DNA from: a virus | Strand: one strand, 5' to 3' | IMG/VR virus record: IMGVR_UViG_3300021952_000045 | Span: 1 to 20,773 of that record | DNA length: 20,773 bases | Shown: positions 14,219-20,773 of the stretch, piece after piece | How positions within the stretch are numbered: position 1 is the first letter of the stretch | How the letters are laid out: every line of letters starts with the position of its first letter | Program-made: the position numbers and the translations under genes | Notes under the pieces: generated by a model | Database searches by the model: none | Told to the model about the DNA's origin: nothing | What the model saw: only the letters and a program-made list of their open reading frames with translations

Positions 14219-16063
14219 ATGGCATCAACAACATTTATTGACGGGTCAACTCCAATTACCGCTTCTTGGCTGAACGATGTGAATAAGGTGGTTTACACCC
14301 TCATATCTGTAAACGGTTCAGTTCCTAATAATTTAGATCAGCTTGTTGCTAATCTCGGATTAAGTGGGATGGCGAGGCAAAGTGCGAGTAGTGTAGGGAT
14401 TCTCGGTGGTAGTATCAACAACACTACGATCGGCGCAACTACGGCTTCGAGCGGAAAATTTACTACTCTGTGGGCGACCGGGGCAACCACTTTAGAAGGG
14501 ACATTGTCCCAACGTTATTCGGGGCTTACTAGGGCCACGGGCATATATTCGTCTGCCGTCAGTCGCGAATATACGGATATGAATGCAGTTTCTACCACTG
14601 TGTTAGTTGCTCAGTCCTCAGTAGGGACGACGGTGTCTCTGTCGTCAACTGTAGGCATATATCCTGGATATGCTATTACAGGAACCGGAATCGCAGCAAA
14701 CACTCTGGTGTCTTCGGTTTCGCCTACACAGATTACAATGACTCTTTCCAGTACATCAGCTCTTGCAGCGGGTGCTACCTTGACGTTCTTACCACAAGTC
14801 GGGCAGATCGAGTTAGGAACAACATATAACTATAGCATTACGACAAATACCTCTGACGTGTCTGGGGCGTCATATTTGTCTAAATTTGACAGCACTAATA
14901 ACACATATTCATTCAAATATGCCCCATCTTTGACGGCGGGTGTATTTGTTCCTGCTGGGACGTGGAATACTCCATTTACATTTGATCTTACTACTGGGAA
15001 CTTTAAATCTGCTGGATATCTTGGTCAAGAGTTTGCAGGGCTTACTAGATTATTAACTCCTAGCACGGGTGCTAGGATCCGTGAATATATAGGTGTAGTC
15101 ACCAATACCGTTGGAGGTTGCGAGGTTGCAACTACTTACAACTGTTCTGTAAATACGACGACTGGCGTATGGGCGGGTAGAGACATCGCGGATGCTTGTT
15201 GGGTTCAACGAGTGTCAGATTCCGCGCCGTTTAAAAATTCTATCTGGTTTGCTGCAAGTGATGTAGCCGGAGCTGTCCCGACGTGGGTTCTGAACTATTC
15301 GTTAGACTTCTCTACAGGATCGTTATCTCTAGGAACCCTTACATCTACATCGACGACCACACCAACTTATTGTAGTCTTGGTGGAACGTATTCTACAGAA
15401 TTAGGAACGTATAACTCAAGTAAACTTCGAGTTTACGATGCAACCACATCGATGTTTGGGTTAGGTGCTACCGCAACATCTGGCGTTTATAACTTATTTG
15501 GAACGAACTGGTCTGGCGGCCACACGTTCTACAATAACTCTGTCCTCCAGGCAACCGTAGGTTCTAGCACGTCGTTTCTTTCGTTACCCGGCGGAACTAC
15601 TACAAAATCTGCGTTGGTCATTGCGCCTGGCTCAAAATTGACTACCGCTGTTCAGGGCGGAATTGAGTTCGATTCCACAAACTTGTATTTCACTCCATCA
15701 GTCTCGGTAGGGAGAAAGAAAATCTCCCTAATATCAGAGGTTATTTATTCGTTACCGACTGTCGGTGCCGGAACCATGACTGCGAGCGGTTTAATAAACG
15801 GTGTAGTTTTCAGAACAGGTCCGACAGCGGCCTTTACAGATACGACAGATACTGCAACAAATATCACCTCACTAACCAGTGCCGTAGTAGGGACTACTTT
15901 TACGGTGTTATACGTAAACACTACCGCGTTTGCGGCAACAATTGCTGCCGGAACAGGTGTAGCTTTGTTGGGTATAGCACCGACGGCGGTAGCTGCTGGC
16001 GGATGTAAAGAATACATAGGCGTAGTGAATTCGGGCAGTTCCGTTTCATTGTATGGTATCTAA
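14219..16063 (+). CDS. Tail fibre / receptor-binding protein
   Basis: The protein has 614 residues. The N-terminus FIDGSTPITASWLNDVNKVV matches the attachment segment of many phage tail fibres. A GGSINNTTIGATTASSGKFT repeat-type shaft motif follows (63-82). A beta domain at about 135-192 has GYAITGTGIAANTLVSS. Two units begin with GLTR (102 and about 276). The C-terminus is Gly/Ser/Thr-rich and ends KEYIGVVNSGSSVSLYGI. No peptidase or deacetylase chaperone motif is seen. AGGTAA lies before the ATG and a CTAAATA box 24 nt upstream, so it can be expressed apart from the baseplate genes. The fold is probably trimeric and fibrous; receptor binding at the C-terminus is inferred from architecture. 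Confidence 0.85.
   Translation: MASTTFIDGSTPITASWLNDVNKVVYTLISVNGSVPNNLDQLVANLGLSGMARQSASSVGILGGSINNTTIGATTASSGKFTTLWATGATTLEGTLSQRYSGLTRATGIYSSAVSREYTDMNAVSTTVLVAQSSVGTTVSLSSTVGIYPGYAITGTGIAANTLVSSVSPTQITMTLSSTSALAAGATLTFLPQVGQIELGTTYNYSITTNTSDVSGASYLSKFDSTNNTYSFKYAPSLTAGVFVPAGTWNTPFTFDLTTGNFKSAGYLGQEFAGLTRLLTPSTGARIREYIGVVTNTVGGCEVATTYNCSVNTTTGVWAGRDIADACWVQRVSDSAPFKNSIWFAASDVAGAVPTWVLNYSLDFSTGSLSLGTLTSTSTTTPTYCSLGGTYSTELGTYNSSKLRVYDATTSMFGLGATATSGVYNLFGTNWSGGHTFYNNSVLQATVGSSTSFLSLPGGTTTKSALVIAPGSKLTTAVQGGIEFDSTNLYFTPSVSVGRKKISLISEVIYSLPTVGAGTMTASGLINGVVFRTGPTAAFTDTTDTATNITSLTSAVVGTTFTVLYVNTTAFAATIAAGTGVALLGIAPTAVAAGGCKEYIGVVNSGSSVSLYGI
15708..15730 (+). repeat. 8-bp inverted repeat inside the fibre gene
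   Basis: TAGGGAGA (15708-15715) pairs with TCTCCCTA (15723-15730) around an A-rich 7-nt loop. It shares the GGGAG/CTCCC core with the hairpins at 5269, 12607 and 19355. It is in-frame coding sequence (GRKKISL). Confidence 0.7.
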
Positions 16064-16081
16064 TCTAAAGGAAATTTTTAA

Positions 16082-16279
16082 ATGGGTCACGATTTGCGAT
16101 ATTACCCGCCTGTTAGCACACCAGATGCAATCAGGTCTAACCGTGGGTGGCTACACCCACTAACAAAAGAGCTGCTGGTAGCCATTGAAATTTTAGATAT
16201 TCCTACGGAGGCTAGTATGTCTGAACCTACAAATGAAACCTTGGTGGCTAAACCTAATCCAACAAATAAGCGAAAATAG
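16082..16279 (+). CDS. Small hypothetical protein, 65 aa
   Basis: I do not recognise this protein. It starts MGHDLRYYPPVSTPDAIRS and has NRGWLHPLTKELLVAIEIL in the middle and a polar Thr/Pro/Lys tail. AAAGGAAA lies about 7 nt before the ATG, so translation is likely. A hairpin GTGGGTG/CACCCAC (16143-16160) is inside it. A second, stronger ribosome-binding site GGAGG (16207-16211) lies 5 nt before an in-frame ATG at 16217, which would yield a 20-residue C-terminal product. The gene sits between fibre and sheath genes, and its stop is 1 nt before the next start. A fibre accessory or assembly role is possible but unsupported. Confidence 0.65.
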   Translation: MGHDLRYYPPVSTPDAIRSNRGWLHPLTKELLVAIEILDIPTEASMSEPTNETLVAKPNPTNKRK

Positions 16280-16280
16280 T

Positions 16281-16652
16281 ATGTTGACAGACGAAGAATT
16301 AGATTCGAAGATAGCTACCGTTTGTTCTGAACTAGAGGATATCACAAATCCTTTAGATACCGTAGATACTGTAGAATCTGTAAGGCGCGTGTTTGATAGA
16401 TGTGTTGCTGCTCTGGACGATAACGGAGTATCGCACGCGGACTTGCCAACTAATGAGGTTATTGAAGACTTAGAAACTGATGAGGTAGTATCGATAACTT
16501 CAAACGTGAGAGTTGAAGATGAGGACCTAGAATTTACGTTTGAGTATAGCAGAATACCGTCTGGCAGCTTCGTTATTTTTGCGGATCTAGATTTTAAGTT
16601 TGTCGATGATGAGGTAGAAGACGATGCAGAACCTGCCGATTTTGACGCATAA
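16281..16652 (+). CDS. Acidic hypothetical protein, 123 aa
   Basis: I do not recognise this protein. It starts MLTDEELDSKIATVCSELED, is strongly acidic throughout, and ends DDEVEDDAEPADFDA. A beta-rich middle part (LEFTFEYSRIPSGSFVIFAD) is seen. I chose the ATG at 16281, one base after the preceding stop (TAGTATG, a restart layout), over an ATG at 16233 that overlaps the preceding gene. No good ribosome-binding site lies right before either. It ends at a TAA that overlaps the CATAAATA box before the sheath gene. Acidic small proteins near tail genes can be chaperones; here that is only a guess. Confidence 0.7.
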   Translation: MLTDEELDSKIATVCSELEDITNPLDTVDTVESVRRVFDRCVAALDDNGVSHADLPTNEVIEDLETDEVVSITSNVRVEDEDLEFTFEYSRIPSGSFVIFADLDFKFVDDEVEDDAEPADFDA

Positions 16653-16655
16653 ATA
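16648..16655 (+). promoter_or_regulatory. Late-promoter-like box before the tail sheath gene
   Basis: CATAAATA is one base from the T4 late promoter TATAAATA and lies 24 nt before the gp18 ATG. Its TAA is the stop codon of the acidic 123-aa gene. A strong ribosome-binding site (AGGAGAAG) follows before the ATG at 16680. Confidence 0.55.
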
Positions 16656-16679
16656 TGTAATATAATTAGGAGAAGTAAT

Positions 16680-19349
16680 ATGTCAAATTTACAAAGTCCG
16701 GGGGTATCTTATGTTGAAAACTCGGTTACTAACGCTCTAAAACCAAAGACTTCCTCTATCGGGGGTTATGTCGGGAAATTTGCGTGGGGACCAGCGTTCA
16801 GCATTCGTCAAATTTCTTCCGAGCTAGAGCTACAAACAATCTTTCACAATCCGAATTCGTTTAACGCGGATGACTGGTTCAGTGCTAGAAATTTCTTAGA
16901 CTACTCTAGCAACCTAAAAGTTGTTCGGGCTGTAGATTCTACAGCTAGAAACGCGTATTCATTCACAGGTGGCACAGTTTTAAATTGTCGAGTTGATAAC
17001 GCTTCGGATTGGGAATCTAAAAAACTTACACCTGATATCGTTTCTGCACAAGTTCTTGCAAAATATCCAGGAACTTTAGGTAATAGTATCGAATTTTCTA
17101 TGGCGGATTCCGCTACATTTGAACAGTGGAAATATCGTCAGCTATTTTCCACATCTACAGTTCGATATAGTACAACTGTTTCTACAGTTGCGACATTTAC
17201 GGGTTCTGTAGTTGTCGGTACAAATACTATCAACAACATATCCTTGGTAGGTGCTGGTAAATTAGTCGTTGGACAAGTTCTAACGGGTGCTGGGACATTA
17301 TTTCCTACGGGAACTACAATCACATCGATTGTTAATTCCGCGTCTATTCAAGTCAGTGCTGCTGCAACTTCTACCGGAACAACTCTATCCACAGCGACTT
17401 TAACCACTACAGTTTCTACAGTTCCTGGTGCTCCAGGTACGACTAGATGGTGTGCGCTTGCGGGTGGTGCCAATGACGAAGTTCATGCTGTGGTAGTTGA
17501 CATCGATGGTAAAATTTCAGGAACTGCTGGCACGGTCTTAGAAATTTACAAGGGGTTATCTAAAGCGATTGATTCGTTAGACAATAACAATATGTCTAAT
17601 TATTACATGAGCGTGATTAACGATAAGTCTAATTGGGTTTGGCTTTCTGCTATCGCACCAACACAGGCGGGTGCGGACGCTATGGCGTCCCATACCATGA
17701 CAGGTTGTTCCGGTTCTGCAACTTCACAGATCGTTAATTACACAGGTTCTAGCATCCCTTTGTCGATCTTAGACGCCGTTTATTACAAAGGTGTGTATAT
17801 TGGCGTAATCATTGGTAAGAATGCAACGTCTGTCACGTTAAATGTTCCACTCACAGCAGACATCCCTGCTAATAGCACATTGACGTTTGGTGCTGCTCCT
17901 GCGTTGCCTACAGTAACCGGGACTGTCAATGCTACATTACAGCGATTTACATTGGCAAATGGATCGAGTGCGGTTGTTGTAGGTGATACTGCCATTACAT
18001 TTGCAGCAGGTGCTCCCGCAATGGCAGCAGGCACAGCACTATACCTAAGTACGGGTGCAAGAGTGGGGGTGCTAACAGCCGCAGTGACGGCTGGACAATC
18101 AACTCCTGCCTCAATCACTTCAGCGGACGTTGCGGTTCCTGCTAACGCGTCGTTGATCAGTACATTGTGTACATATACAACTTCAACTATCGGTGGTGGG
18201 TATATTTTTGGATCTGCCATTTCGGGAGTTGGAATTGCAGCGGGAACCACTGTCATTAGCCAACCTTCTGTTGCTGGTGGCGTAACTACAGTCACATTGA
18301 GCTCCCCATGTACAGTGAGCAACGTAGGTCAATTGAGAGTTACCTACGGAAATGGTTATTCGCCTGTTGGAAGTACGTCTGGCAATAAATTTGGATTCTT
18401 CCGTTCCCAGTTGGTTTACAACTTAGAAAGTGGTGTTGACGGATATAACAGCATCACAACCGCGGATTTTATGACAGGATATGACTTGTTCAAAGATGCT
18501 GGGTCTGTTCAAGTAGATCACTTAATTATGGGGTCTGCGAACGACGGAATCAACGATGGTGAATTGACTAGATACTGTATTGAAAGCATTGCTGAAGTTC
18601 GGAAGGATTGTATTGTTTATCACTCCCCTAAATTGGCGGATGTGTTGAACGTAACTCCTGAAGCTGCGATGTCTAACATCATTGCATATCGTCAGAAATT
18701 TAATAACAGCACGTATGCCGTGATGGATACGGGTTGGAAATACCAATACGATCGTTTCGCAGACACTTATCGCTGGGTTCCATTAAATGCGGACATTGCT
18801 GGACTATCAGCACAAGTTGATAGAACAAATGATGTGTGGTGGTCATTCGCGGGCTATTCACGCGGGTTAATTAAAAATGTTGTGAAATTAGCATTTAACC
18901 CAGCTAGAAAAGAAACTCAGCGTGATGTGCTTTACCCGTTAGGTATTAACCCTGTAGTTGCGGAAGAAGGTGCTGGAACTGTATTGTTAGGCGATACGAC
19001 AATGACAACAGATTCTACATTGTTCGGACAAATCGGAATCCGCAAATTGTTTATCGCGCTAGAACGCACGATCGGGGATGCGAGCAAACGTAACTTGTTT
19101 GAATTTAACGACGAGCCAACACAGACTAGATTCTTTAACTCTACGTCTAAATATCTGCGTGATATTCAAGGACGACGCGGAGTTGCGGATTTCAAAGTCA
19201 TTTGCGATTCGACTGTTAATACTCCTATCATTGTAGAGTCTAAACGGTTTGTTGGTAAAATTTACGTGAAGCCGAATATGTCTATCAATTGGGCCGAGTT
19301 GAATTTTACAGCAGTTGGTGCGTCTGTAGCGTTCTCTGAAATTGGTTAA
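16680..19349 (+). CDS. 18: Tail sheath protein, T4 gp18-like, with inserted domains
   Basis: The sheath polymer contracts to drive the tube through the host envelope. The protein has 889 residues against 659 in T4. The N-terminus MSNLQSPGVSYVENSVTN and GGYVGKFAWGPA (28-39) is typical. The core continues at residues 255-322 and from about 558, where VDGYNSITTADFMTGYDLFK, then YAVMDTGWKYQYD, VPLNADIAGLSAQVDRT and the C-terminal IGIRKLFIALERTI are conserved sheath parts. Two regions look inserted. Residues about 165-250 form one domain. Residues about 323-557 form perhaps three tandem beta domains rich in Thr, Ser, Gly, Val and Ala. The last of these (ISGVGIAAGTTVISQ) resembles the domain in the fibre protein. 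AGGAGAAG lies before the ATG. Confidence 0.95.
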   Translation: MSNLQSPGVSYVENSVTNALKPKTSSIGGYVGKFAWGPAFSIRQISSELELQTIFHNPNSFNADDWFSARNFLDYSSNLKVVRAVDSTARNAYSFTGGTVLNCRVDNASDWESKKLTPDIVSAQVLAKYPGTLGNSIEFSMADSATFEQWKYRQLFSTSTVRYSTTVSTVATFTGSVVVGTNTINNISLVGAGKLVVGQVLTGAGTLFPTGTTITSIVNSASIQVSAAATSTGTTLSTATLTTTVSTVPGAPGTTRWCALAGGANDEVHAVVVDIDGKISGTAGTVLEIYKGLSKAIDSLDNNNMSNYYMSVINDKSNWVWLSAIAPTQAGADAMASHTMTGCSGSATSQIVNYTGSSIPLSILDAVYYKGVYIGVIIGKNATSVTLNVPLTADIPANSTLTFGAAPALPTVTGTVNATLQRFTLANGSSAVVVGDTAITFAAGAPAMAAGTALYLSTGARVGVLTAAVTAGQSTPASITSADVAVPANASLISTLCTYTTSTIGGGYIFGSAISGVGIAAGTTVISQPSVAGGVTTVTLSSPCTVSNVGQLRVTYGNGYSPVGSTSGNKFGFFRSQLVYNLESGVDGYNSITTADFMTGYDLFKDAGSVQVDHLIMGSANDGINDGELTRYCIESIAEVRKDCIVYHSPKLADVLNVTPEAAMSNIIAYRQKFNNSTYAVMDTGWKYQYDRFADTYRWVPLNADIAGLSAQVDRTNDVWWSFAGYSRGLIKNVVKLAFNPARKETQRDVLYPLGINPVVAEEGAGTVLLGDTTMTTDSTLFGQIGIRKLFIALERTIGDASKRNLFEFNDEPTQTRFFNSTSKYLRDIQGRRGVADFKVICDSTVNTPIIVESKRFVGKIYVKPNMSINWAELNFTAVGASVAFSEIG

Positions 19350-19352
19350 ATA
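19346..19352 (+). promoter_or_regulatory. Possible late promoter for the tail tube gene
   Basis: TTAAATA overlaps the gp18 TAA stop. The expected start points lie at the base of the hairpin that begins at 19355. The match is weaker than the boxes at 14188, 16648 and 19986. Confidence 0.3.
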
Positions 19353-19354
19353 AA

Positions 19355-19375
19355 TCGGGGAGGATTCCTCCCCGA
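19355..19375 (+). terminator. GC-rich hairpin between genes 18 and 19
   Basis: TCGGGGAGG (19355-19363) pairs with CCTCCCCGA (19367-19375), a 9-bp perfect stem with a 3-nt loop. There is no T-tract. It may slow or end the sheath transcript, or stabilise the 5' end of a gp19 transcript. Confidence 0.55.
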
Positions 19376-19388
19376 ATAAAGGAAGAAT

Positions 19389-19925
19389 ATGTCAAGTATT
19401 AGTGAGTTTAAAGCCATTTTCAAAGGTGGCGCACGCAATTCGTTATATCGAGTTACGGTTACGTTCCCAAATGTTTTGGGGACAGATGCAGAAGCATTGA
19501 ATAGAACGTTTAATTTCTATTGTAAGAGTGCTCAACTTCCAGGTATGTCGACTGGACAAGTGGAGGCTTGGTTTAACGGTCGTTCAATTAAAATGGCAGG
19601 AGACGTGCAGTATGAGCCAATCAGCTTAACCATTGTTAATGATACAGACTGGATTGCAAGAACAACGTTTGAAAAATGGCTCAACTTAATCAATAAGGCG
19701 CGAACCAATACTGGTGCCACCACGTTGGGTGAGTATAGTGCAGATATGATGATCGAGCAGCTTGCTAGAGACGGTTCGACACTTGCTTCATACAAGTTTG
19801 TTGATGCGTGGCCTTCAGACGTTTCTGCGATTGAAGTTGGGCACGACCAAGTAGATCAAATTGAAGATTTTAGCGTTACTATGGTATATCAATGGTGGGA
19901 ACGCGAAGCTGCTAAGATTATCTAA
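19389..19925 (+). CDS. 19: Tail tube protein, T4 gp19-like
   Basis: Gp19 stacks as hexameric rings to form the inner tube through which DNA passes. The protein has 178 residues (T4 163). The N-terminus MSSISEFKAIFKGGARNSLY and FNFYCKSAQLPGMSTG (about 42-57) are typical of the family, as is the C-terminal DFSVTMVYQWWERE. AAGGAAG lies about 5 nt before the ATG. It follows the sheath gene by 39 bp with a hairpin between, so tube and sheath levels may be adjusted separately. Confidence 0.95.
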   Translation: MSSISEFKAIFKGGARNSLYRVTVTFPNVLGTDAEALNRTFNFYCKSAQLPGMSTGQVEAWFNGRSIKMAGDVQYEPISLTIVNDTDWIARTTFEKWLNLINKARTNTGATTLGEYSADMMIEQLARDGSTLASYKFVDAWPSDVSAIEVGHDQVDQIEDFSVTMVYQWWEREAAKII

Positions 19926-19927
19926 CA

Positions 19928-19980
19928 GTTAAGAGTGTGATGGCTGTACTAGCAGCCATCATATATTTAACACTTTTAAC
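19928..19980 (+). terminator. Compound hairpin between genes 19 and 20
   Basis: An inner stem pairs TGATGGCTG (19938-19946) with CAGCCATCA (19953-19961). It stacks directly on an outer stem pairing GTTAAGAGTG (19928-19937) with CACTTTTAAC (19971-19980), with one G-T wobble. A 9-nt bulge (TATATTTAA) lies on the 3' side. It is probably a terminator or mRNA-processing structure for the tube transcript, since it ends 5 bp before a late-promoter-like box. Confidence 0.6.
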
Positions 19981-19985
19981 AGGTG

Positions 19986-19992
19986 CTAAATA
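19986..19992 (+). promoter_or_regulatory. Late-promoter-like box before the portal gene
   Basis: CTAAATA lies 24 nt before the portal ATG, just after the compound hairpin. It matches the fibre gene box in both sequence and spacing. Confidence 0.55.
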
Positions 19993-19993
19993 T

Positions 19994-20020
19994 ATGATTA
20001 CATACAATCACAACACATGA
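19994..20020 (+). other. Possible 8-codon leader ORF overlapping the portal start
   Basis: ATG at 19994 opens MITYNHNT and stops at a TGA that overlaps the portal ATG (ATGA). The portal start has no good ribosome-binding site of its own, so translational coupling is conceivable. No ribosome-binding site is seen for the leader either, and a late transcript would start very close to it. Confidence 0.2.
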
Positions 20021-20773
20021 GCCTTTTTGAATCTGTAGGTGCGTTCTTCAGCAATAAGCCTGATACGTTAAAGACTCCTAAACCTAAGGAAGTGGTTTCG
20101 TTTGCGGAGCCGTCTGCAACGACAGGTGCGGTTGTGGCTGAAGGTGGGAAATTTAACCAACATTTAGATTTTGGTTATATCGGCACGAATGATAGTGAGC
20201 TAATAAGTAGATATCGCACAATCGCGAGAATTCCTGACGTATCCCGTGCCGTTGATGAAATCGTAAATGAGATACTCAGCGAAGATAGCGAAGGTAACAT
20301 AGTCAATCTTAATTGTGATAAAGTTGAACTTCCTAGAGCTACGAAGAAAAGTCTTTTTAGCGAGTTCGATACAGTTTTAAGATTAGTTGATCTAAGTGGC
20401 GATGGTGAAAGTTATCTACGTCGTTGGTATGTCGATGGGAAATTATACTGCCACCCGATAATCAATAAAGAATCGCCAAAAGACGGCATCTTAGAGCTTC
20501 GTTATTTGTCTCCAAGTTCTGTGTCGCTTGTCAAAGAATACGAGCGCGTAGTTACTGGCGGGATCGAGTTAAACAAAACTGTTGATGAGTATTGGATATA
20601 TGACCCAAGCCGTAAACTAACAACAGCAACACTGGCGGATAAGACGAAACAGCTACTATCTAATCCTAGAGCTGGGCTGCAAAATGCTAGATTGAAAATT
20701 GATAAGCGTTCTATCGTTTCCGTTACATCTGGTAGATATGACGACGAACTAGCAAGCGTCGTTTCTCACCTAC
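20017..20773 (+). CDS. 20: Portal vertex protein, T4 gp20-like (3' part outside window)
   Basis: The portal is a 12-subunit ring at the head vertex used for head assembly, packaging and tail attachment. The window holds 252 residues (T4 gp20 has 524). The start MSLFESVGAFFSNKPDTLK is followed by ELISRYRTIARIPDVSRAVDEIVNEIL, a typical T4-like portal segment. DGESYLRRWYVDGKLYCHPI, LELRYLSPSSV and VDEYWIYDP then follow, as in other gp20 proteins. The ATG at 20017 is the only early in-frame start; no clear ribosome-binding site lies before it. Gene order 18-19-20 is as in T4. The reading frame is open to the window edge. Confidence 0.95.
   Translation, partial: MSLFESVGAFFSNKPDTLKTPKPKEVVSFAEPSATTGAVVAEGGKFNQHLDFGYIGTNDSELISRYRTIARIPDVSRAVDEIVNEILSEDSEGNIVNLNCDKVELPRATKKSLFSEFDTVLRLVDLSGDGESYLRRWYVDGKLYCHPIINKESPKDGILELRYLSPSSVSLVKEYERVVTGGIELNKTVDEYWIYDPSRKLTTATLADKTKQLLSNPRAGLQNARLKIDKRSIVSVTSGRYDDELASVVSHL

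Noticed and set aside
16143-16160. GTGGGTG/CACCCAC hairpin as a terminator
   Set aside because: It lies inside the 65-aa coding sequence, has no T-tract, and lacks the GGGAG core; kept only as a note.
17783-18322. 179-aa open frame on the minus strand
   Set aside because: Antisense to the low-complexity beta inserts of gp18; Ala/Pro/Val-rich and without a start signal.

Overview
The window is a segment of a lytic, contractile-tailed phage genome of the T4-like group. Recognisable T4 homologues are gp61 (primase), gp26 (hub assembly), gp32 (ssDNA-binding protein), gp33 (late-transcription co-activator), thymidylate synthase, gp25, gp6, a gp7-like wedge protein, gp18 (sheath), gp19 (tube) and gp20 (portal). 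Genes are packed tightly, often with ATGA overlaps, and base composition is moderately AT-rich. I saw no tRNA gene, integrase, IS element or CRISPR array. Sequence divergence from T4 and large domain insertions point to a distant T4 relative, perhaps an environmental phage like the marine T4-like ones. The host cannot be told from the sequence.

Layout. Positions 1-7719 are all on the minus strand. In transcription order they are thyA, a 134-aa unknown, gp33, gp32, a gp26-like hub chaperone with an apparent programmed -1 frameshift extension, a 651-aa coiled-coil protein (tape-measure candidate), gp61 primase and a DUF4815-type virion protein cut by the window edge. Positions 7720-8459 hold no gene. 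Next to thyA this region is very AT-rich with a tandem leader repeat and palindromes; towards the other side it is a structured segment with several hairpins and a potential H-type pseudoknot. Positions 8460-20773 are all on the plus strand: RuvC-like resolvase, gp25, gp6, gp7-like, tail fibre, two small unknown genes, gp18, gp19 and gp20 (cut by the window edge).

How it works together. The plus-strand genes form a late module for baseplate, fibres, tail and portal. The minus-strand genes mix replication and nucleotide metabolism (thyA, 32, 61) with late functions (33 as regulator; 26-like, 651-aa and DUF4815 as virion or assembly proteins). Motifs resembling T4 or cyanophage late promoters ((C/T)(T/A)AAAT(A/T)) lie about 20-40 nt before several late genes on both strands, often overlapping the TAA stop codon of the preceding gene.

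Most notable are: a textbook -1 frameshift cassette (T7 heptamer, 6-nt spacer, 8-bp hairpin) joining gp26 to a conserved-looking 55-aa extension; the structured 0.45-kb intergenic segment; a recurrent GGGAG/CTCCC hairpin; beta-rich domain insertions shared by the sheath and fibre; and two carbohydrate-binding-like modules placed inside a gp7-like baseplate protein.
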